64,000 nucleotides of DNA, from NCBI GenBank assembly GCA_020832445.1, contig JAFIEO010000039.1, positions 186,001-250,000 of the forward strand. The letters are read 5' to 3'. Shown piece after piece: positions 45,732-58,959 of the stretch (positions are counted from its first letter, which is position 1; every line of letters starts with the position of its first letter). This DNA is from Paracoccaceae bacterium. GTDB taxonomy: Bacteria > Pseudomonadota > Alphaproteobacteria > Rhodobacterales > Rhodobacteraceae. The position numbers and the translations under genes were made by a program. The notes beneath the pieces were generated by a model that was not told where the DNA came from, ran no database searches, and saw only the letters and a program-made list of their open reading frames with translations.

Positions 45732-46615
45732 CCGCGCAGTTCCACGCCCTCGGCGCGGTAGCGCTCGGCCAGCGGCGGCAGCAGCTGCTCGGCGATGCCG
45801 GCGGCCACGAGCAGCGTTTCCATGGTATTGCAGGTACCGTAGCGCTGGGTCTTGGCATTGAAGGCCACCTTCATGGCCTTATCCAGATCCGCCCGATCAT
45901 CCACGTAGACGTGGCAGACGCCGTCCAGATGCTTGATCACCGGCACCCGCGCCTCGCGGCTGATGCGCTCGATCAGCCCCTTGCCACCCCGCGGCACAAT
46001 CACGTCGACGAATTCCGCCATCGTGATCAGCTCACCCACGGCGGCACGGTCGGTGGTTTCCACCACCTGCACCGCGTCGCCCGGCAGACCGGCGGACTCC
46101 AGCCCGGCGCGGATGCAGGCGGCGATCGCGCTATTGGAATGGAGCGCCTCGGAACCCCCGCGCAGGATGGCCGCATTACCGGATTTCAGGCACAGACCGG
46201 CAGCATCGGCGGTAACGTTGGGACGGGACTCGTAGATGATGCCCACCACGCCCAGCGGCACGCGCATGCGGCCCACCTGGATCCCGCTGGGCCGATAGTT
46301 CAGGTCGGTGATGCCGCCCACCGGGTCCGGCAGCGCGGCAATCTGGCGCAGCCCCTCGGCCATGCCGGTGATCCGGGCTGGCGTCAGCTCCAGCCGATCG
46401 AGCAGCGCCGGCTCCAGCTCATTGGCGCGGCCGGCGTCCATGTCACGGGCATTGGCCGTGGCCAGTTTGTCGGCCTGCGCCTCCAGCAAGTCGGCGATGG
46501 CGTTCAGAGCCTGGTCCTTGGCACCGCTCTCGGCACGCGCCATCAGGCGTCCGGCGGCTCGGGCCTGACGGCCCAGGGCCTGCATGTAATCGGTAATGTT
46601 TCTGGTGTCGGACAT
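45731..46615 (-). CDS. proA: Gamma-glutamyl phosphate reductase, C-terminally truncated
   Basis: NADPH-dependent second step of proline synthesis. About 295 residues remain of the usual 415-420. Visible are the N-terminal [71 protein letters not shown], and the region just before the catalytic cysteine, [18 protein letters not shown], which includes the Cys. The last third is missing because of the junction. The true start is at 46615 (MSDTRN). It follows holA by 19 bases. Confidence 0.93.
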
Positions 46616-46634
46616 TGCTACCTTCACTCCGGGA

Positions 46635-47660
46635 TTACTCCAATGATACACGCGCGGAGACGGTATCGGCGCCTGCGATGGCAAGGCTCAATTGTAACAG
46701 CTCATCCCAGGGCCTCCCCGGCGCTGCACCCTTGATCGTGCGGTCCACCCTGGCGCCGCGCGCCAGCAGTGACTGCCAGCGGGCGCTGCTGGCCCTCCGC
46801 GCCGCCTGCTGCAATGGTCCACGGCGCGGCCCGAACACGCCGTGCCGGCGCATGACCTCGTCCCCTCGACCACCGGCCTCGCGCAACTGGCAGACCACCC
46901 GCAACTCACGGGACAGCGCCCACAGCACCAGCACGGGTTCGACACCCTCTTCCTCCAGCCCCCGCAATACCCGCACCACCCGGCGGGCATCGCCCTGCAA
47001 CGCAGCCGAAACCAAGTCGAAGACATCGTAGCGGGCGCTGTCGGCGACTGCGCCGCGCACCGTCTCCAGATCCACCTGGCCCTCGCCAACCAGCAGGCGC
47101 AGCTTCTCCACCTCCTGCACCGCGGCCATCAGGTTGCCCTCGTTGCGCTCGGCCAGCAGCCGCACCGCATCCGGCGTCGGTTGCAGACCGGCTGCCTGCA
47201 TGCGTGCCGCCAGCCAGCGTGGCAATTCGCCGGGCTCCACCGGCCAGACTTCGACCACCACCCCGACCTGATCCAGCGCCTTGATCCAGGCGGATTTCCG
47301 GCTACGCGCCTCCAGCTTTCCGCTGGTCACCAGCAACACCGTATCCTCGGCTGGTCTTTCGGCGTAGGCGGCGAACGCCTTGCCGCCATCCTGCCCCGGC
47401 TTGCCGCTGGGCATGCGTAGCTCGACCACACGGCGATCACCGAACAGGGACAGGTTGGCACCCACTTCGGCCAGCCGCCCCCAGTCGAAGCCAGGCACGA
47501 CATCCAGTACCTCTCGCTCGGTATACCCCTGGACCCGCGCCGCGGCCCGCACAGCATCCTGCGCCTCGCGGAGTTGGAATGGCTCGTCGCCGGCAATGAA
47601 ATACACCGGTGCCAGGCCGCGATCGAGCGTTTCGGGCAGTTGCTCCGGTCGTACTTTCAT
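46635..47660 (-). CDS. holA: DNA polymerase III subunit delta
   Basis: Clamp-loader subunit that opens the beta sliding clamp, 341 residues. It begins [33 protein letters not shown], with the HolA start pattern (L-x-P-x-Y-x-x-x-GDEP-x-L). The clamp-binding segment [18 protein letters not shown] and the helical C-terminal collar ([17 protein letters not shown]) are seen. It is downstream of lptE, the standard gammaproteobacterial order. Confidence 0.93.
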   Translation of the reverse strand: MKVRPEQLPETLDRGLAPVYFIAGDEPFQLREAQDAVRAAARVQGYTEREVLDVVPGFDWGRLAEVGANLSLFGDRRVVELRMPSGKPGQDGGKAFAAYAERPAEDTVLLVTSGKLEARSRKSAWIKALDQVGVVVEVWPVEPGELPRWLAARMQAAGLQPTPDAVRLLAERNEGNLMAAVQEVEKLRLLVGEGQVDLETVRGAVADSARYDVFDLVSAALQGDARRVVRVLRGLEEEGVEPVLVLWALSRELRVVCQLREAGGRGDEVMRRHGVFGPRRGPLQQAARRASSARWQSLLARGARVDRTIKGAAPGRPWDELLQLSLAIAGADTVSARVSLE

Positions 47661-47692
47661 GATGCCAACCTTCTCATGCCGGGGTCCGGCGG

Positions 47693-48199
47693 CTATTCGC
47701 CCAACAACGCCTGGGCGCGATCGGTGAGCAGGAACGCGATGTCACGTTGGAACTCGCGCACGATGGCGTCCTCCTGCCCCTCGCCCCCGAGCACCTGCTG
47801 CTGATCGCGCCGGTACTCGCGGATCTGCTCCAGCGTCTCCGGCCCCTGCACGGTTTCTCCGGCCTCGTCGCGGATGCGCCAGGTGACGAAGTAGCGCAGC
47901 TCGTACTCGCGCACGTCGTCATCGCGGGTACCGGAGATCTGCCGCCGGTCACGACGCTCGCTCTCCAGCACCAGCGAAGGAATGCCACCGCCGGATTCCA
48001 CCACGTCGGCGCCGGCTGCCTGGAGCGCGGCGTAGACTTCACGGAACAGCTCGCCGCGGCCCACCTGGCTGTCCAGCCTGACCGTGACCCCTTCCAGGGA
48101 CGCAGCGCCGGGCGCCGAGCCGCGGAAGTGCCAGCCGCAGGCGGACAGCGCCAGCGCCAGGACGGCCAGCAGGAGGTAGCTTGCGTAGTGCCTGATCAT
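47693..48199 (-). CDS. lptE: LPS-assembly lipoprotein LptE
   Basis: Outer-membrane lipoprotein that plugs the LptD barrel during LPS export. The 168-residue protein has a lipobox signal (YLLLAVLALALSACGWHFRG, lipidated Cys after LSA), and the GWHFRG motif right after it is characteristic of LptE. The rest is a two-helix, mixed-sheet fold with RRDRRQISGTRDDDVREYEL. The start at 48199 gives a proper signal peptide. It lies between leuS and holA as expected. Confidence 0.92.
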   Translation of the reverse strand: MIRHYASYLLLAVLALALSACGWHFRGSAPGAASLEGVTVRLDSQVGRGELFREVYAALQAAGADVVESGGGIPSLVLESERRDRRQISGTRDDDVREYELRYFVTWRIRDEAGETVQGPETLEQIREYRRDQQQVLGGEGQEDAIVREFQRDIAFLLTDRAQALLGE

Positions 48200-48302
48200 T
48201 GTCCGGACTCCCCGGTGGATACCGCCTTCGACTCCATCCACGCTACGTTCTGAGCACGCCAGGTTCCGCGTGCCCGGCAAAGGGCTCGCGGCACTCGCAG
48301 CA

Positions 48303-51547
<3,245 letters not shown>

Positions 51548-51616
51548 CGGGTGGCTCACTGCAAGCCACACATGAACGGGGACGGTGGCCCCGGGAGAAA
51601 GCCGAAGCCACCCTGT

Positions 51617-53155
51617 CTAGTTCCGCATTCCGGGCAACCAACGGACACCGGCGGTGACCAACAGGCCGGCCAGGACAAGCAGCAACGCCGGCCAGTCCCC
51701 CCAGCGTGCATACGGTGTCAACCCGGCATGCGGCGTCACCTCCACCAGCAGGGCATCCAGGGCGAACTGGGGCACCCGGGCGATGACCTCACCGCGATGG
51801 TCCACCGCGGCCGTGATGCCGGTGTTGGTGGAACGTAGCAACGGCCGCCCCATTTCCAGGGCGCGCATCCGGGCCTTCTGGAAATGCTGGTGCGGCCCGA
51901 CCGAGCCGCCGAACCAGGCATCGTTGGACACATTCACCAACACCTCGGCCCGGGGCAGGTATTCCCGCACCTGGTTGGGGAACGTGATCTCGTAGCAGAT
52001 GAACACGGCCATGTCGTGCCCCCCCAGCCGCAACGTGTTCGCCTCCCATCCCGGTGAGAAATCCGACATCGGGGCACCGAACACATCCAGCATGCCGCCC
52101 AGCGCCGATCGAAACGGCACGTACTCGCCGAACGGCACCAGGTGACGCTTGTGGTAGAAATCCACCTCGCTGCCCACTGACACCACGGAGTTGAACACCC
52201 GGCCGGTCTCCCGGTCCCAGGACGGCACGCCCACCAGCACGTCGGTACCGCGCTCCTCAGCTTCCAGCGCCAGCGGCGCCAGGTAGTCCGTGGTGACCTG
52301 GTGGAAGAAGGCGGGAATGGCGGTCTCGGGCCAGATGATGACGTCCACGCCCCAGAATCGGCTGGTCAGGCGCTGGTAGCGATCCATGATGGGCTTCCGG
52401 TTTTCCGGCACCCACTTCTCGTCCTGCGGGACGTTGCCCTGCAACAGGGCGACCTGGATAGCCTCCCCGGCGGGCTGGGTCCAGTCACGCGCCAGCAACG
52501 CCCCGGTCAGGAGGGAGACAACCACCGCGGCAACCGCAATGCCGCCCGTGCGCCGGGCGGGTGCCAGCGCCGCCCATGCCAGTACCCCGGCAAGCACGGC
52601 AAGCAACACGCTCAGGCCAAAGGCGCCGAGCACCGGCGCCAACCCGGCCAACCAGGTATCAGTCTGGCTGTAGCCCAGTTGTAGCCAGGTGGTGCCGGTG
52701 AACAACCAGCTCCGCACCCATTCCACCACCATCCAGCAGGCAGGCAGGGTCACCATCAGCCCAAGCGCATCGCTACCCGGCCGCAGCCAGTACCAGAGCC
52801 GCCCGACAGCCCAGATCAACAGGCCGAAGGCCAATGCCAGTATCACGCAGAAGACAACTGCCACGACGGGCCCGCCGCCGAACTCCCCGACGCTGACGTA
52901 GATCCAGTGTCCGCCAGCCCCGAAATACGCCACGCCGTACATGTAGGCGGCCCACAACCCCAGCCGACGCGGCGCGCGCGCCAGTACCGCGAACAGGACG
53001 GCGGGCGACGCCACGGCCACCCAGGAATGGCCGATGGGCGCGAAGGCCAGCGGAATCAGTGCGCCGGCGAAAACCGCGGCCAGCAGCACCCAGGCGCTGC
53101 CAAACCACCCTTGCGTCCGCTGGACGCCGAATACACGGGATAAAGAATTGGACAT
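51617..53155 (-). CDS. lnt: Apolipoprotein N-acyltransferase
   Basis: Adds the third acyl chain to lipoproteins at the inner membrane. The 512-residue protein has about six N-terminal membrane helices and a nitrilase-like periplasmic domain. The catalytic triad is visible: Glu in IIWPETAIPAFF, Lys in HKRHLVPFGEYVPF, Cys in MAVFICYEITFPNQV. NVSNDAWFGGSVGPHQHFQKARMRALEMGRP is also typical. The start overlaps the corC stop by one base. Confidence 0.96.
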   Translation of the reverse strand: MSNSLSRVFGVQRTQGWFGSAWVLLAAVFAGALIPLAFAPIGHSWVAVASPAVLFAVLARAPRRLGLWAAYMYGVAYFGAGGHWIYVSVGEFGGGPVVAVVFCVILALAFGLLIWAVGRLWYWLRPGSDALGLMVTLPACWMVVEWVRSWLFTGTTWLQLGYSQTDTWLAGLAPVLGAFGLSVLLAVLAGVLAWAALAPARRTGGIAVAAVVVSLLTGALLARDWTQPAGEAIQVALLQGNVPQDEKWVPENRKPIMDRYQRLTSRFWGVDVIIWPETAIPAFFHQVTTDYLAPLALEAEERGTDVLVGVPSWDRETGRVFNSVVSVGSEVDFYHKRHLVPFGEYVPFRSALGGMLDVFGAPMSDFSPGWEANTLRLGGHDMAVFICYEITFPNQVREYLPRAEVLVNVSNDAWFGGSVGPHQHFQKARMRALEMGRPLLRSTNTGITAAVDHRGEVIARVPQFALDALLVEVTPHAGLTPYARWGDWPALLLVLAGLLVTAGVRWLPGMRN

Positions 53156-54021
53156 CAGGTTCTGCCGGCTTCCTCTGCCTCGACAGGCACATCGCTGACC
53201 AGCAGCAGATGGATGCGGCGATTGTCGGCGCGTATCACCTCGAAACGGTGCTGGCCAATGGTGACATATTCCCCGCGACGGGGCATGTGGCCGAACTGTT
53301 TCGCAACCAGGCCACCGATGGTATCGAACTCCTCGTCGCTGTAGGCGGTCTGGAAATAGGCATTGAAATCCTCGATGGGCGTCAGCGCCTTGACGATGCT
53401 GCTGCCCTCGCGTTGGCTGAGTATGTAGGTGTCATCATCGAAATCGTGCTCGTCGTCGATCTCGCCGACGATCTGCTCCAGTACATCCTCGATGGTCACC
53501 ATGCCGGCAACACCGCCATACTCGTCCACCACCACGGCGAGATGATTCCGGCTGGAGCGGAATTCCTTCAGCATCACGTCCAGCCGCTTGCTCTCGGGCA
53601 CGAACAGCGCCGGCCTCATGAGTTCCCGCATGTTGAAGCGGCTTTGCTCGTTCTCGCCGAAATAACGCAGCAGATCCTTGGCAATGAGTATGCCGATGAC
53701 ATCGTCACGATTATCGCCGATGACGGGAAAACGCGAATGGCCGGACTCATTGACAGGGGCCAGCAGTTCCTTCAGGTCGGAATCCCGGCGCAACACCACC
53801 ATCTGCGAGCGCGGGATCATGATATCCCGCACCTGCATCTCGGAGACATGCAGCGCGCCCTCGATCATTGCCAACTGGTCGGCATCCAGCAACGCGCGAC
53901 GCTGGGCGTCCCGAAGCACCTCCACCAGGTCGTCCTTGTCCCGGGGCTCTCCGGCCAGTGCCTGGCTGATACGTTCCAGCCAGGTGCGTTGCTGCGTGTT
54001 ACTAGATCGGTCCTCGCTCAT
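53155..54021 (-). CDS. corC: CorC/YbeX-type CBS-domain protein
   Basis: Magnesium/cobalt efflux accessory or membrane-quality protein, 288 residues, without membrane helices. It has two CBS domains (VRDIMIPRSQMVVLRRDSDL; LMRPALFVPESKRLDVMLKEF) and a C-terminal transporter-associated (CorC_HlyC) domain (DDTYILSQREGSS ... GGLVAKQFGHMPRRGEYV). The N-terminus WLERISQALAGEPRDKDDLVEVLRDA matches YbeX. It belongs to the miaB-ybeZ-ybeY-corC-lnt set. Confidence 0.94.
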   Translation of the reverse strand: MSEDRSSNTQQRTWLERISQALAGEPRDKDDLVEVLRDAQRRALLDADQLAMIEGALHVSEMQVRDIMIPRSQMVVLRRDSDLKELLAPVNESGHSRFPVIGDNRDDVIGILIAKDLLRYFGENEQSRFNMRELMRPALFVPESKRLDVMLKEFRSSRNHLAVVVDEYGGVAGMVTIEDVLEQIVGEIDDEHDFDDDTYILSQREGSSIVKALTPIEDFNAYFQTAYSDEEFDTIGGLVAKQFGHMPRRGEYVTIGQHRFEVIRADNRRIHLLLVSDVPVEAEEAGRT

Positions 54022-54139
54022 CAGTCGTAATTACCATGGCACCAAGAAATCAGGGGTGAAGCGTCGAATCCACCGGAGCCCTGGACTCCCGCCAAACGAC
54101 CGCCCCACGCTTCACGCTTGATCTCTCGTGACCACCGTC

Positions 54140-54595
54140 TCACGCCGTCAGGTACGGATCAGGGAAACCCAGGCCGGACAATATGTCCCACTCCAGCGAC
54201 TCCATGATTTCTGCGTCGGCGTCATCTTCATGATCATAGCCCAGCAAATGCAAAGTACCGTGAACGATCATGTGCGCGAAATGCGCGTCCGCCGACTTGC
54301 CCTGTTCGCCAGCCTCACGGACGACGACGGGCGCACAGACTACCAGATCACCGAGAATCGGCAATTCCAGGCCAGGTGGAGCCTCGAACGGAAAGGACAA
54401 CACATTGGTGGCGTAATCGCGGCCGCGGTAATCGCGGTTCAAGGCAAGCCCTTCCTCCTGATCCACGAGGCGCACCACCAGTTCCGCCTCGTCCCGCCGG
54501 CCTGCGAGTGCGGCCCGCACCCAGCCACCAATACGCTCCTCGTCCGGGAGACCCGGCGCCTGGCTGGCGTACTGGACGTCAATGTCGATTGTCAT
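54140..54595 (-). CDS. ybeY: Endoribonuclease YbeY (16S rRNA maturation)
   Basis: Single-strand-specific zinc endoribonuclease involved in 16S rRNA 3' maturation and quality control. The 151 residues include [19 protein letters not shown] and the metal site H-x3-H-x5-H in [22 protein letters not shown]. Length is normal. It lies 59 bases downstream of the phoH-like gene. Confidence 0.96.
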   Translation of the reverse strand: MTIDIDVQYASQAPGLPDEERIGGWVRAALAGRRDEAELVVRLVDQEEGLALNRDYRGRDYATNVLSFPFEAPPGLELPILGDLVVCAPVVVREAGEQGKSADAHFAHMIVHGTLHLLGYDHEDDADAEIMESLEWDILSGLGFPDPYLTA

Positions 54596-54654
54596 GGCTG
54601 TTTCGGCGCTTTTCTGATGGTGGGGCTCGCTGCACCCCCACCCGGAAGACCACG

Positions 54655-55632
54655 TTACTGGCCGTCCGGAGAGAACTTCTCGTAGGCCTGAACGATCCGC
54701 TGGACCAGTGGATGGCGCACGACATCGCCGGCGGTGAAGAACGTGAAGCTCACACCCTCCACGTCCTTGAGAATCTCGATGGCCTGGCGCAGGCCGGAGG
54801 GCGTGCCCTTGGGCAAATCCACCTGGGTGACGTCGCCTGTGACCACGGCCGTGGAACCGAAGCCGATACGAGTCAGGAACATCTTCATCTGCTCCACGGT
54901 GGTGTTCTGCGCTTCATCCAGGATGATGAACGAGCTGTTCAGCGTGCGTCCCCGCATGTAGGCCAGCGGCGCCACTTCGATCACGTTGCGCTCTATCAGC
55001 TTGCCCACGCGCTCGAAGCCCAGCATTTCGAACAGCGCGTCGTACAGCGGCCGCAGGTACGGGTCCACTTTCTGCGCCAGGTCACCGGGCAGGAAACCAA
55101 GCCGCTCGCCGGCCTCCACGGCCGGGCGCACCAGCACTAGCCGGCGCACGTCCTCCCGCTCCAACGCGTTCACCGCTGCCGCCACGGCCAGGTAGGTCTT
55201 GCCGGTGCCGGCCGGGCCGATGCCGAAGTTGAGATCATTGGAGATCACGTTCTGCAGGTAGCGTTGCTGGTTCGGGCCGCGCCCGCGTATCTCCATCTTC
55301 CGGGTGCGAATCACCACATCCTGCGGTTCCGCCTGCTGTTCCTGCACCCGTGCCTCCACGCGCGACTGCTGCAGGAACAGATGCACCGCTTCGGGAGACA
55401 GTTGCTGGGAGGCGGAGGCGCGGTAGAGATCCTTCAGAACCTGTTCCGCGGCATTGGCCGCGGCGCTCTCGCCGATTACGCGGAAACGATGGGCCCGGTT
55501 GGAGATCTCCACCCCCAGGCGGCGCTCCACCTGGCGGAGATTCTCGTCGAACTGGCCGCAGAGATTGGCCAGCCTGTGGTTGTCGGTGGGTTCCAGGACA
55601 AAGTCCAGAGCATCGGGGTGTACTGTGTTCAA
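54655..55632 (-). CDS. ybeZ: PhoH-like ATPase YbeZ
   Basis: PhoH-family ATPase that partners YbeY. Walker A is [18 protein letters not shown], Walker B region [19 protein letters not shown], and [14 protein letters not shown] is conserved. A KH-like N-terminal segment lies around [17 protein letters not shown]. The likely start is a TTG at 55632 ([15 protein letters not shown]), preceded by CGGGAG and clear of the miaB stop at 55649. An ATG at 55701 would overlap miaB by 53 bases and add a non-conserved leader. The 325 residues are close to the usual 330-350. Confidence 0.92.
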   Translation of the reverse strand: MNTVHPDALDFVLEPTDNHRLANLCGQFDENLRQVERRLGVEISNRAHRFRVIGESAAANAAEQVLKDLYRASASQQLSPEAVHLFLQQSRVEARVQEQQAEPQDVVIRTRKMEIRGRGPNQQRYLQNVISNDLNFGIGPAGTGKTYLAVAAAVNALEREDVRRLVLVRPAVEAGERLGFLPGDLAQKVDPYLRPLYDALFEMLGFERVGKLIERNVIEVAPLAYMRGRTLNSSFIILDEAQNTTVEQMKMFLTRIGFGSTAVVTGDVTQVDLPKGTPSGLRQAIEILKDVEGVSFTFFTAGDVVRHPLVQRIVQAYEKFSPDGQ

Positions 55633-55648
55633 ATCGACTCCCGAGACC

Positions 55649-57004
55649 TCAGGCACTGGCTGCGGAGACGGGATGATTGTCGACGGCGACAATTTCCCCA
55701 CGAAGCGAATGCGACAGGGCCTCTGTTATACGCACCTGAACGAACTGCCCGATCAGACGACGATGACCCGGGAAGTTCACTACCCGATTATTGCCTGTCC
55801 GGCCGGCAATTTCATGTTCGCTCTTGCGCGACACCCCATCCACCAGCACCGACTGCACAGTACCGACCATGGATTCGCTGATGCGCCGGGCATTTGCCTC
55901 CAGCGCGGATTGCAGTCGCTGCAACCGGGCCTTTTTGACCTCGGGTGGGGTACTGTCCGTCAGCGAAGCCGCCGGCGTTCCGGGCCGTGGGCTGTAGACG
56001 AAGCTGAAGGAGTGGTCGAAACCGATCTCCTCCACCAGTTGCATGGTTTCCTCGAAACTGTCCTCGTCCTCACCGGGAAAACCGACGATGAAGTCCGAAC
56101 CCACGCTGATCTCCGGACGGATCTCGCGTAGACGGCGGATCTTGTCCTTGAATTCGGCGATGGTGTGACCGCGCTTCATCAGCTTGAGCACGAAGTCCGA
56201 TCCGCTCTGCACCGGCAGGTGCAGGTGGTCGACCAACTCGGGCACTTCGCGGTAGGCCTCGATCAGGCTGTCGGAGAACTCCACAGGATGCGACGTGGTA
56301 TAGCGGATGCGGTCGATGCCGTCGATGGCGGCGATGAAGTTCACCAGCAGCGCCAGGTCGGCCACGGTGCCGTCGGCCATCTCGCCCTGGTAGGCGTTGA
56401 CATTCTGTCCCAGTAGCGTGACCTCGCGCACGCCCTGCCCTGCCAGTCCGGCCACTTCGGCGATCACGTCGTCGAACGGGCGACTGATCTCTTCGCCGCG
56501 GGTATACGGCACCACACAGAAACTGCAGTACTTGCTGCAGCCCTCCATGATGGAAACGAAGGCCGTGGGGCCATCGGCACGAGGCTCCGGCAGGCGGTCG
56601 AATTTCTCGATCTCCGGAAAGGAGACGTCCACCACAGGCTTGCGGTCGCGCACCGCCGAATCGTAGAGCTCCGGCAGGCGGTGCAGCGTCTGCGGACCGA
56701 ACACCAGATCCACGTACGGCGCGCGCTGCTGCAGTGCCGCACCTTCCTGGCTGGCGACACAGCCGCCGACGCCGATGACCAGATCCGGGTTGCGATCCTT
56801 CAACGGCTTCCAGTGGCCAAGCTGGGAAAACACCTTCTCCTGAGCCTTCTCGCGTATGGAGCAGGTATTCAGCAGAATCAGATCGGCCTCTTCCGGCGTC
56901 TCCACGCGCACGAAACCGCGCTCGGCGGAGAGTACGTCCGCCATCTTGGCGGAGTCGTACTCATTCATCTGGCAGCCGTGTGTCTTGACGTAAACCCTGC
57001 GCAA
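55649..57004 (-). CDS. miaB: tRNA-2-methylthio-N6-dimethylallyladenosine synthase
   Basis: Radical-SAM methylthiotransferase acting on i6A37 of tRNAs. The 451-residue protein has three N-terminal cluster cysteines ([34 protein letters not shown]), the SAM cluster [15 protein letters not shown], and a C-terminal TRAM domain ([26 protein letters not shown]). It begins the miaB-ybeZ-ybeY-corC-lnt cluster. Its roughly 260-base upstream region separates it from the divergent tpsB-like gene. Confidence 0.97.
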   Translation of the reverse strand: MRRVYVKTHGCQMNEYDSAKMADVLSAERGFVRVETPEEADLILLNTCSIREKAQEKVFSQLGHWKPLKDRNPDLVIGVGGCVASQEGAALQQRAPYVDLVFGPQTLHRLPELYDSAVRDRKPVVDVSFPEIEKFDRLPEPRADGPTAFVSIMEGCSKYCSFCVVPYTRGEEISRPFDDVIAEVAGLAGQGVREVTLLGQNVNAYQGEMADGTVADLALLVNFIAAIDGIDRIRYTTSHPVEFSDSLIEAYREVPELVDHLHLPVQSGSDFVLKLMKRGHTIAEFKDKIRRLREIRPEISVGSDFIVGFPGEDEDSFEETMQLVEEIGFDHSFSFVYSPRPGTPAASLTDSTPPEVKKARLQRLQSALEANARRISESMVGTVQSVLVDGVSRKSEHEIAGRTGNNRVVNFPGHRRLIGQFVQVRITEALSHSLRGEIVAVDNHPVSAASA

Positions 57005-57266
57005 TGTAGCGTCCCCGCAAACCGCGTAATTGAACCAGCACTCGCCCCGTTTCCGCGGCCCCCCCGAACCGGGCGCCCTGGATGCCGGGAACCGAGCCGG
57101 CGAAGGGTAACGCCAGCCGCCACGATCTGCAACCGTGGCAAGCAGTTACGCCTTGGCTCGGGATTTGGAACAGTTTACTCTTCGGAAGACGGAATCAACA
57201 AAGCCCGGGGTGGGGATCCGCGGTGCCCGGGCATAACGAAAAGAACACTAGGGCAGTCACAATCAG

Positions 57267-58931
57267 ATGGCGACGCATCGTTTTCGGGCCATCCTGGCGC
57301 TCGGGCTCTGGCTCGTGCTGCCGGGCCTCTTCCAGCCAGTGCTGGCACAGACACCACCTCCACCAGGCAGTTTCACCGATCCGGGTGCCAGACAGCAGGA
57401 AGAACGCCGCCAGTTGGAGCGCGAGCAGGAGCGTCGCGAGGCGGAACGGCCCGAGACGGAAGTGCTTATCGACGGCCTCCGCCGCGAGGACGACTTCAGG
57501 CTGCCGGACGAGGGGCCGAGCTTCCACCTGCAGGGTGTCCGTTTCTCCCGAACGGAGTTGCTGGAGGAACAGGATCTGCGCGAGGTCACCAGCCGCTACG
57601 TGGGCCGCGAGGTGGATTTCGGGGAACTGAACGCGCTGGTGGACGAGATCAACGTGCTCTACGACACCAAGGGTGCGGTCACCGCCCGCGCCCTGATCCC
57701 GCCACAGGAAATCCAGGCGGGCGTCGTGCACATCCTGCTGGTGGAAGGTCGGCTCGGCGAGTTGATCATCGGCGAACTGCGGTATACCCGCCCGGAATTC
57801 ATTCTTGATCGCGTCACCCTGCCGGAACCCGGCGAGATCATGGACCTTCTGGCGCTGCAGGAAACGCTGTCGCGTTTCAACACCATCTACGAGCTTGACC
57901 TGGTCGCCGGCCTGGAACCGGGCGAGGAATTCGGCCACAGCAACATCCTGCTGCTGCCCCAGGAGCGGCCCCGATGGCAAGTGACCGGATTTGCCGACAA
58001 CGCCGGCACCGAGACCACCGGCCGCGAACGCGCCGGCCTCACCGGCACCTACCGCGGCCTGCTGGGCCGGGACGACCGGCTGTTCGCCTACGCCGCCGGA
58101 GCACGCAGTTCCCTCAGCGGCTTCACCAGCTACAGTGTGCCGGTGAACCGGCAGGGCGGGCGCATTGAAGCCAGCCTGTCGGCGAACGATATCGAGGTGA
58201 CCCGGGGTCCGTTCCGGGATCTGGATATCGAGGGCCGCTCATACACCGGAGAACTGAGCTACCGCCATCCGCTCCTGCGGCGCGACCGCTGGATGATCGA
58301 CGGCACTACCCGCGGCTCCTACACCGAATCCCGCACCGATTACCTGGGCGGGCTGGCGCTCAGCCGCTATGCGCTGAGCAAGGGCGGCGTTGGCGCCCGC
58401 GTCACCCATACCGGCAGGCTGCACCAGGCGAGCCTGGGCCAGAACGTGACCTACGTGGAAGCCGAGGAACGGCGCTCCGACGTGCGCGAACGCTATGTGC
58501 TCTGGAACGGTTCGGCCACCTGGGTGCAGTACTATCCGATACCGATCTACACGGTACTCTCCGGCAACTGGCAGATCACTTCCGAGCGGGAGCTGCCCTC
58601 GGCCGACCTGTACCAGGCCGGCGGCCTCTACAGCGTGCGCGGCTACGAACAGAACGTGATCACCGGCGCCCGGGGGTACAGCACCTCGCTGGAACTGCAC
58701 TGGCCGGTCCACCACCGCCTGGCCCCTTACCTGTTCGTCGACCACGGCGCAATTCAGGCGATCAGCCCGCGCAACGAGGAGATAACCGGCGCCGGGGTCG
58801 GCGTGAACTGGCGATTGAACCGTTACTTGAGCGGGCAACTGGACTACGCGCGCGGCCTGACCCGTATCGAGCCCGACCAGGACCGCATGCAACTGCACTT
58901 CCGTGTCACGCTCGCCTTCGACGGCGGCTGA
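57267..58931 (+). CDS. Two-partner secretion outer-membrane transporter (TpsB, ShlB/FhaC type)
   Basis: A 554-residue Omp85-superfamily protein. The signal peptide is MATHRFRAILALGLWLVLPG with cleavage near VLAQ. A Gln/Arg/Glu-rich N-terminal helix region (residues 45-75) precedes two POTRA domains (FHLQGVRFSRTELLEEQDL; GELIIGELRYTRPEF). The 16-strand barrel carries the VRGY motif at residues 457-460, and the chain ends in a C-terminal aromatic-poor strand (LHFRVTLAFDGG). It would export a TpsA exoprotein. The nearby convergent giant protein gene is the plausible partner but is not in the same operon. Confidence 0.9.
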   Translation: MATHRFRAILALGLWLVLPGLFQPVLAQTPPPPGSFTDPGARQQEERRQLEREQERREAERPETEVLIDGLRREDDFRLPDEGPSFHLQGVRFSRTELLEEQDLREVTSRYVGREVDFGELNALVDEINVLYDTKGAVTARALIPPQEIQAGVVHILLVEGRLGELIIGELRYTRPEFILDRVTLPEPGEIMDLLALQETLSRFNTIYELDLVAGLEPGEEFGHSNILLLPQERPRWQVTGFADNAGTETTGRERAGLTGTYRGLLGRDDRLFAYAAGARSSLSGFTSYSVPVNRQGGRIEASLSANDIEVTRGPFRDLDIEGRSYTGELSYRHPLLRRDRWMIDGTTRGSYTESRTDYLGGLALSRYALSKGGVGARVTHTGRLHQASLGQNVTYVEAEERRSDVRERYVLWNGSATWVQYYPIPIYTVLSGNWQITSERELPSADLYQAGGLYSVRGYEQNVITGARGYSTSLELHWPVHHRLAPYLFVDHGAIQAISPRNEEITGAGVGVNWRLNRYLSGQLDYARGLTRIEPDQDRMQLHFRVTLAFDGG

Positions 58932-58959
58932 CCGAGCCACATCAAACGGAGCAACACCC

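Noticed and set aside
45700-45740. Horizontal transfer or mobile-element boundary
   Set aside because: No integrase, terminal repeats, target duplication or tRNA; housekeeping genes of another class on the right side are truncated too, which fits a misjoin better.
45478-45861. Apparent 127-residue protein with an ATPase start and an Arg/Ala/Pro-rich tail
   Set aside because: Only the first 80 or so residues belong to the DUF853 ATPase; the rest is antisense proA created by the junction, so it is not a real fusion protein.
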